A program made the position numbers and the translations under genes. A DNA stretch of 64,000 nt. Origin: Purshia tridentata (lineage: Eukaryota; Streptophyta; Magnoliopsida; Rosales; Rosaceae). The DNA is taken from NCBI GenBank assembly GCA_003254885.1, contig QANT01007643.1, forward strand, positions 44,306 to 108,305. The letters are read 5' to 3'. The notes beneath the pieces were generated by a model, which saw only the letters and a program-made list of their open reading frames with translations, searched no databases and was not told the DNA's origin. Shown here piece by piece: positions 57,674 to 64,000 of this stretch (its first letter is position 1; each line of letters begins with the position of its first letter).

Positions 57674-60600
57674 TTACAAAAGCATCATAAGGGCCATGGA
57701 AGAAGCAAGGAGTAGAGAGAGCATCATATCATCCTCGTACAGGCCTGGGATTGAGAGCAGATGCTTAAGGTTAATTTCGGAAACCACCCAAAAAACAAAA
57801 TCACAATCGAAAGCTTTAGCATTGTGGTGTTCCAACTACGGTTTTTATGCATATGGAGACTCCTCCAACTGTTCTGTAACTAGTTCTTACAGATTTTATA
57901 AGGATAAACATAGTGGTTTGGACTGGGGACTTCACAAATCAATAAGTATGCCATTCAACTCATTCATGTTCTCGATCTGCATGAAGTAGAAGCATAGATA
58001 CTTCATAAATTTGGAGTCACCAAATTGGCTTACTCGCAATATTTTTGTGTATAATCTTTTCTCGTCTTTTTATATATTTGTTCTTAACTGCGGCTTAAAT
58101 GTTGCTCATTACAACAACTACCATTCATGTAAAGTAAAATGACAGGGACTGAACATGCCTTACATACTTCGCTTGGGGACTACTCAAATAAACCAAATTA
58201 GCATTGAGGCAATAAATGACACCATGAAGATATATGAATAGGTGTACTCACCACTTTCAGCAGATGCTGCTGCAGGAAGTGCAGGGATCTTGACATCTGA
58301 AATTCCGACAAGTCAGGTAGAAATCATTAAAGAAAGGAAATACTACCTTCATATATAACAAAGCACTACAAATTTTAACATCAAGTGGGATTACAAATGC
58401 AGGGTACCCCATACAAATGAATAAACACACGTTAACAGCTTACACATACTTTTACTGCATGATGAAGCTGCCCCTTGAGAAGAGGTGGGCCAGGGAGCAG
58501 GAATGTTATCATTCAGGTCGCAAAGGAAGCTGACCCCTGAAGTACTGTCAAATGTTGCATCGGAAGGCAAGCTTGGCAAAAGGCATCCAGACACTATATA
58601 TCAAAGGATAAAGAAAGACCAGTTTACAAGATTTGAACAAGAAAATTTTACAATTTAGTCTCCTACACAATCTAGATTACAAATGCAGGATTAAAAACAA
58701 AGAACAATAGAGAATTAAATATTTTGAGCATCCCACCCTATAGTATTTTTTTTTATCGAGTATTAGTGGTCATTGATGTTATGGCCATGAGTCCCCGAAG
58801 CATTAGATTTAACATTGTTATGGTTAAAACATTTTAAGTCAATGAGAAGAGGAAATCCACCACAGAAAATTTACAAATGACTACAAAAGTATGACACAGC
58901 AACCCCATACCTAGGGTCCTAACACATACCAGTTCCCATTCCCCCTATTCATGCTACTCTCCCTTGAGTCTCTACTTTCTGTGCGAAAAAGGTCACAGGC
59001 CTATTTGCTCATGAAGGAAGATCTTGATGGAGTTGATTCAGAAAAATAACAAAAAGACATCTCATTTGACCAAAAAGGGAAAAAGCTTTCTTACATACCC
59101 AAAACATATCTACAAAGTCAAAAGTACGAATTTTGAGAAAAGAAATGCAGAGAGCTTAAAACACATAGTTAGTCAAGAGCTAAGCACTGGCATGATATTT
59201 CATATATAGTAGATGGTTGTTCAGATAAAATGGTTGGCACTTGGAAATATCAAAAGTGCACAAATTGAAAAAATTACAATGAAACCACGTTTTTGGAAAT
59301 TGCTATTTGAGAATAATACTAGATTTGCATAATCCAAATGAAATAAGTTATTACCTTGACTTCCAACTGAGGTTGTTGATCCCCATAGCATTTTGATAGA
59401 GAAATCACATAAAATTTTGTATTAGTACCACAATAAGAAATGCTTCTAGTTTGATCAGCAAAAGGTACTTGAGGAATGCACTAACCTTGGAGGGAGAAAT
59501 CCTTGAGGCTTATATGACATAGGCTATACACATCTTTGGTAATATTGGATTTTCTTAACTTCATTCCCAGTGATGCAGCACAATCCAAAGCTTGCAGGTT
59601 GGTTATGAAACTCTGCTTTTGCAAATGGGACACATAGCTATCCATTGCAGTACAGCAAGCTGTCTGGTTACTTATCCCATCTCCACAACCCATTGCAACA
59701 TGTTTCATGTCGGGGAAAACCAGAGGACAAACTAAAGTGAACACCAGACACAAATACTGGATCAATTACTCTAGCTGAAGATTGCCATCTCCAAGTAAAA
59801 TCAAAGGATTATAAGATACAGAGCATACATGAACTAGTTCTCTCTCTCTCTATCTGTCTTAAAAATTCTAGAAAAATAAATCTAAGCAATTGAACAAATA
59901 TTTCGTAACTATAATTTTTCTTTTTTTCTTGAGGAAAAAAATAAAAGAAAGAAGGGTGTAGAATTTTGATGGAGGTTGTACGTAGCACCATGTTTACTCT
60001 AAACTTACCCTTGTTAATCTTGCAATTAGATAGTCCCCTTAGAACTTCCTTAGCATGAGAAGGATTGAGTTTACTTCCCAACCACCGGAGGACAATATTT
60101 TTGCAGTCATTGGCTCTACTGAGGTGATCAGGTAAGACATCATGAGCACCTTCTGTGCTTAAAGCTTTTGATGCAATCCTCGTAGCAGCTTCTAATATGG
60201 CATTCTGACAAGTTTGAGAGCAGCACTCTTTCACAGGATCAATCTTCTCACAAGCAGCAAGCAACTTGGAAGTATCCACCGTATCCTCAAACTCATTAAC
60301 ATCAATGACTGGGCAAGATGCATCAGTGAGATTTGATGAATGGACTGAGCATATTTGTGCAAGACTGTCATTTGCACCCTGGCCCACCAAAATCTGCTCA
60401 ATATCTGCTAGACAATACTTAGCAGTCGTTCCATTCAAAGCAAGCACATTGGTATCTTTACTGGATTGACCAATGAGAATTGTCAGAGTGGCTTCCAACT
60501 GTGGGCAACAAATTACATTAGCCAGCAATGGTGCAAAAACGGACCAACAATCAATTGAGGTCACACTCATCAAGCTCTCAGCAACACTGAAGTTTAGCAT

Positions 60601-61685
60601 ACAGAGTCCTGCACACAAAGATCAACAAGAAAAATATGTAACTAGCGATATTAAGCAAAAGATTTAACTAGAGCTATTAAGGAGGAGGGAGAGACCTGAT
60701 AATTTTGGGACACTAGTATTTGTGAATGGTGCCAATGGTGAAGGAGCAAGAAGGGGAAGAAAGGGCCGAGGAGCCGCAGTAGGGGAGACCTCAGGTAACA
60801 TAGGATCTTCTTGTTTAGTTTTCAAGACTGGACCTTTAAGATAATCTATCGTGCTGCAACAAGTCACATGGAGACCTATAAAAAGCCATGGGTAAGTACA
60901 GACAAAACTGGGAAATTACAAAATTACTATAAGAAAAATTTTAGACGCATATTTTCCAATTATATTTCAAATCAGTAGTTCTAAAGCCTAAAAGTTAACT
61001 AGTATTGTTAAGTAAACAAATCGAAGTCAGAACCCTACAAGAAAGCATTGCAAAGTTAGTTGTAATACAGGTACTGTCAATGCAGTAGCAACAATGGCAA
61101 CTATTTGTGAAATCATAAATCCTCAGTTTCATACTAATGAATGCATTCAAAGTTATAAGGGCAAACCTACACTTACTCTAACAGCAATCAAAACCCAAAG
61201 TCCCTACACTGTCCAAAACCTTGGAAAATTTAGTTCATTCTAAACAGCCTACTATAGGAACTAAACAATTAATAGTGGATGCTATGCCTTATAATAAGCA
61301 AAAGATTCAAAGTTGCAAGATAATAGGAGTTCAATCATTATGATAGCCAAATGCATCATATTCTTGGAAGCTGATACAAATTAAGAACCTTTTACAAGAA
61401 TCTGAGGTGCACACCATCCCAAAGGAAAAGTACTCGAAACCCATTTCTCCAAAAACCCAGTTACATTCTTCCAAACAAAGCAATTTTAACAATGACCCAG
61501 AAGACAAAACCCAAGATCATGCAAAATTGAGCAAAACACAGTAAATGAATCGACAAGAACGAGTTGGAATACTCACAGAGTGACAAGATAAAGAATTGTA
61601 GATAGAAGGTACGGATACTGAGCTTCAGAGACGCCCTTTGTTCCATGCCTTCACTTTCCTTGCTCCCAAATAGCACTGAACCCAT
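57674..61685 (-). CDS. GPI-anchored protein, At1g61900-like, eight exons
   Basis: Exons are 61685-61577, 60875-60696, 60608-60009, 59731-59486, 59366-59355 (12 nt), 58593-58450, 58296-58252 and 57744-57674. They total 1407 nt and 468 residues, with every junction in phase. It matches the uncharacterised Arabidopsis GPI-anchored protein At1g61900 (from memory). Marks include RPFLPLLAPSPLAPFTNTSV, CWSVFAPLLANVICCPQLEA, KLLAACEKIDPVKECCSQTC, VCPLVFPDMKHVAMGCG, CCTAMDSYVSHLQKQSFITN, CHISLKDFSLQVGSQ and CLLPSLPSDATFD. An N-terminal hydrophobic segment (FYLQFFILSLC, about 26-37) is the likely signal sequence. The last exon gives the hydrophobic tail MMLSLLLASSMALMMLL for GPI attachment. It is predicted to be an extracellular, cysteine-rich, glycosylated cell-surface protein. 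Its molecular role is unknown. Confidence 0.95.
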
Positions 61686-61849
61686 CACAAAAAGACCACC
61701 ACTAAGTGAATGGCAAACTGAGCAAAAACACTGAGGGGGAGAGAGTGAAACACAGAATCCAAGTATCAGCCTTGGAAATCAGAGAATGGTTTGGCTAATG
61801 GGAAAAAATAAAGGACACATTGTGTGAAAACAGAGAGAGGGGTGGAGAA

Positions 61850-61881
<32 letters not shown>

Positions 61882-64000
61882 TATAGAGAAGCCATGAATG
61901 AGCTTGAAAGTGGTGTGGGGTCAGCAACAGTATAGTAATAGCTGTCCTGGTTGGGAGGGGAGAGAGCAGGTCCCACCAGCGACCAGAAACTCAGATAGAA
62001 GAGCACTGGCGCATTAACGCCACCCATTGCCTTTTCCTCCCCCTTTACTTTGTACACCAGCCATTTTTGGCACGCGTGACACCTGTGGCGGGTGTGTCAG
62101 CTACTGCTTGCCTTGCTAGCTCCATCACCACTATGGTTCACGAATCGTGATCATCGGTTTGTATCTCTCACACGTGTGCAATGTTCCACTCGTGTGTTGT
62201 ATTGGCAACGTGGCGGTTGTTGCTGTTCGGATAATTAAAGTGGCCAGTGAGTGGCTACTGCTTCGTTTCAACATTTCTGGTTCTGATATGTGCAGGCAAT
62301 AAAATTGAGCAGTAATGCAATACAAATTTTTCATTTTGACATTCTTGGCCATTCATAAAATAAATAAAAAAATTATCCACGAAATATTGATTTAAATCAT
62401 TTCATTTTTTTTTTTTGGCCAGGGGATTTTCTTTTTTTGTTTGGTTATTATACTTGCCCAAATTTATTTTCTTTTTGGAGACCATTATAATTTATAACCT
62501 GCCAAATTGATGGCTTTCACAAGAAAAGGATACAGATCAACCACAGAACCTCTTCTGCCCCAACAGTTGTAATGTATATATCCTTCAAATTAATTACAGT
62601 ACAATTTTAAATGGTGAACTCAATCAATCAATTGGCTTTCATACAAATCAAACTTGGTATCGCATCTCTACAATCATCAATCATGATCCATTATAACTTT
62701 AATACATAAATTCCTTTCTCTGTTTGGAAAAGCAAATGATCGAAAATGATTAGCATATGCCTATTTAATTGATGTGGAGGAGAATCTTAATGATGTAGTA
62801 CGTTATGCCTTCCAGGTGGGGAAGGGAATGCACTCACTCACTCACTCACTCACAACTTGTCTTCAACAATAAGCATTACATAATCATTAAGAAATAACAA
62901 TCAATTAAGTTAACAATTATAAAATGAAAAAAAGGGAGTGAAGCATCAACTTTCACCATATATGGATAGGCCTCCTAGCTTGATAGCTACACCAATCTAG
63001 TGAGAAAAGTAATGACATGGAATAAAGTTTCCAATACTAGATCAATCTTCATCCAAACTCAAAGTAATAAACCTTCTTTTCTTTTTTCTGTGTTTTTTGT
63101 TTTTACCAGTTTTCTGCTCCAAAGCCCAACCAAACATTAGGCCTTCTAGACACATTACATAGAACAAAGCCCACAAGCATTGGACTTAGCAACAGCAACC
63201 CATCTACGCATGATATGGACCACTCCATGCCAATCATGCACACTTTAGCCTTACAGGGTGGTCCTGTTTTTTTTCAGTTAAAAAAGATGAAATAGAGGAA
63301 CAAATAAAACCCAAAAATCAAGATTCACCTAAAATTAATGAATGAGTGAATGTTAAAGAAAATCTTCCTCTCTGTACATTGACCTTAAATTATTTATATA
63401 CACATAGAGTGACAAATTTGAATCTCTACATACAAGAAAAACACTAATTAATCAAAATAAAAATAAAAAGTTGAGAAAACTTGTGTGTAGCCAAGGTGTT
63501 AAATTTCGTTTTTTGGGGGTATGAAAATATTAACACCACTCTATTAATTTTTCGCATTTTGCCGAAATTTGTCAAAATTTCGGCAAAATTTCGCCCATTA
63601 CTCACACCTCAATAAAAAACTCAAATTGATGGCTTTCTGGTTGGTTGTTGAGGCAAGGGAAGGGTACCNTTCTGGTTGGTTGTTGAGGCAAGGGAAGGGT
63701 ACCATTAGGTCTAGCTCGACAACAGGAAGAGATCTTGGGTGGTTTGGGGTCTCGTCGTGGCTGGAAATGGGAGATCGCGGCCGGAAGGCGTGACTGGTTT
63801 TGCGTCGCTATGTCTTCGTGGATGGTCGGATGAGTGATCTAAAACCACCAGTGGAAAGGCGTCGTCGATAGCTTTCTAACGACACCAAAATCGCCGGAAT
63901 CGGAGCTCGAATGAGAGAGATATAAGCGATCAAAGTTTGGTCAAAGAAGAGGAGAGAGAGAGAAAGTGCAGAGGAGACAGACTGCTCGGGGAAGAAGAAG
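61686..64000. other. Promoter/leader of the GPI-protein gene and gene-free right end
   Basis: A GA-rich leader (61840-61880) lies upstream of the gene. There is a (CTCA)n microsatellite at about 62831-62853. A palindrome GCCGAAATTTGTCAAAATTTCGGC-like hairpin (63561-63584) precedes a GC-richer stretch to 64000. That stretch may be the start of an LTR or a 5' UTR, but no coding frame is convincing. Confidence 0.45.
63635..63703. repeat. Exact 34-bp duplicate around a single N (assembly join)
   Basis: The 34 bp starting TTCTGGTTGGTTGTTGAGGC occur identically at 63635-63668 and 63670-63703, separated only by the N at 63669. This is best explained as an uncollapsed contig overlap. The frame through the N is therefore not real. 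Confidence 0.88.

Noticed and set aside
57603-57989. 128-codon plus-strand ORF
   Set aside because: It overlaps, in antisense, the last exon (57744-57674) of the GPI-protein gene, whose reading is supported by phase, splice acceptor and family sequence.
63569-63793. Plus-strand ORF crossing an N
   Set aside because: It reads through an assembly join with duplicated flanks, so the frame is artificial.
1-64000. tRNA, rRNA, CRISPR or organellar insert
   Set aside because: No tRNA box A/B pairs, rRNA words, spaced repeats or long organelle-like stretches were noticed on reading; a tRNAscan and BLAST against organelles would settle it.

Overview
The window is nuclear DNA from a flowering plant, most likely a rosid eudicot. 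The genes have short introns with GT-AG borders, intergenic DNA is AT-rich, the proteins are plant families (plastid SufB, NAC, SWI3B, DTX-type MATE carriers, a plant GPI-anchored protein), and small DNA transposons and retroelement scraps are everywhere. No bacterial-type operons, CRISPR arrays, rRNA or tRNA genes were recognised. Splice sites were placed by eye from GT-AG borders, reading-frame continuity and similarity between paralogues.

Layout. 1-2850 (-): 5' part of an AT-hook protein gene running off the left edge, with a three-fold 51-residue repeat carrying EAR-like LNLEL motifs and a 13-fold 7-residue proline repeat. 6839-9226 (+): plastid SufB. 10366-12102 (-): SWI3B chromatin-remodelling subunit, convergent with SUFB. 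12.1-15.5 kb: gene-free, with a minisatellite and a 0.9 kb Helitron carrying a nested MITE. 15.5-29.3 kb: four degenerate tandem copies of one promoter-plus-gene block for a small basic protein. Two copies keep an intact gene, one keeps a truncated pseudogene without a TATA box, and one keeps promoter sequence only. A NAC transcription factor gene (24274-26394, -) lies inside the array. 29.3-32.7 kb: gene-free, with a 9-bp-TSD MULE-type MITE and a recent 274-bp tandem duplication. 32.7-54.8 kb: three tandem DTX40-like MATE transporter genes on the minus strand, each with the same seven-exon structure. The middle copy is a pseudogene, with an in-frame stop in exon 2 and a +2 frameshift in exon 3, and its introns are swollen by transposons. 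57674-61685 (-): an eight-exon gene for an At1g61900-like GPI-anchored protein with a 12-nt microexon. The right 2.3 kb has no recognisable gene.

The genes are not a pathway. The clearest linked group is the MATE cluster beside the At1g61900-type gene, matching the Arabidopsis neighbours At1g61890 (MATE) and At1g61900. The most interesting points are repeated small-scale tandem duplication, including two cases that copied a splice donor; the birth and decay of the small-gene array; tiny A-rich insertions flanked by 10-16 bp direct repeats; and the repeated EAR-like motifs in the AT-hook protein. I did not find a convincing wholly new multi-gene system. Three single Ns are present; two are flanked by exact duplicates and look like assembly joins.
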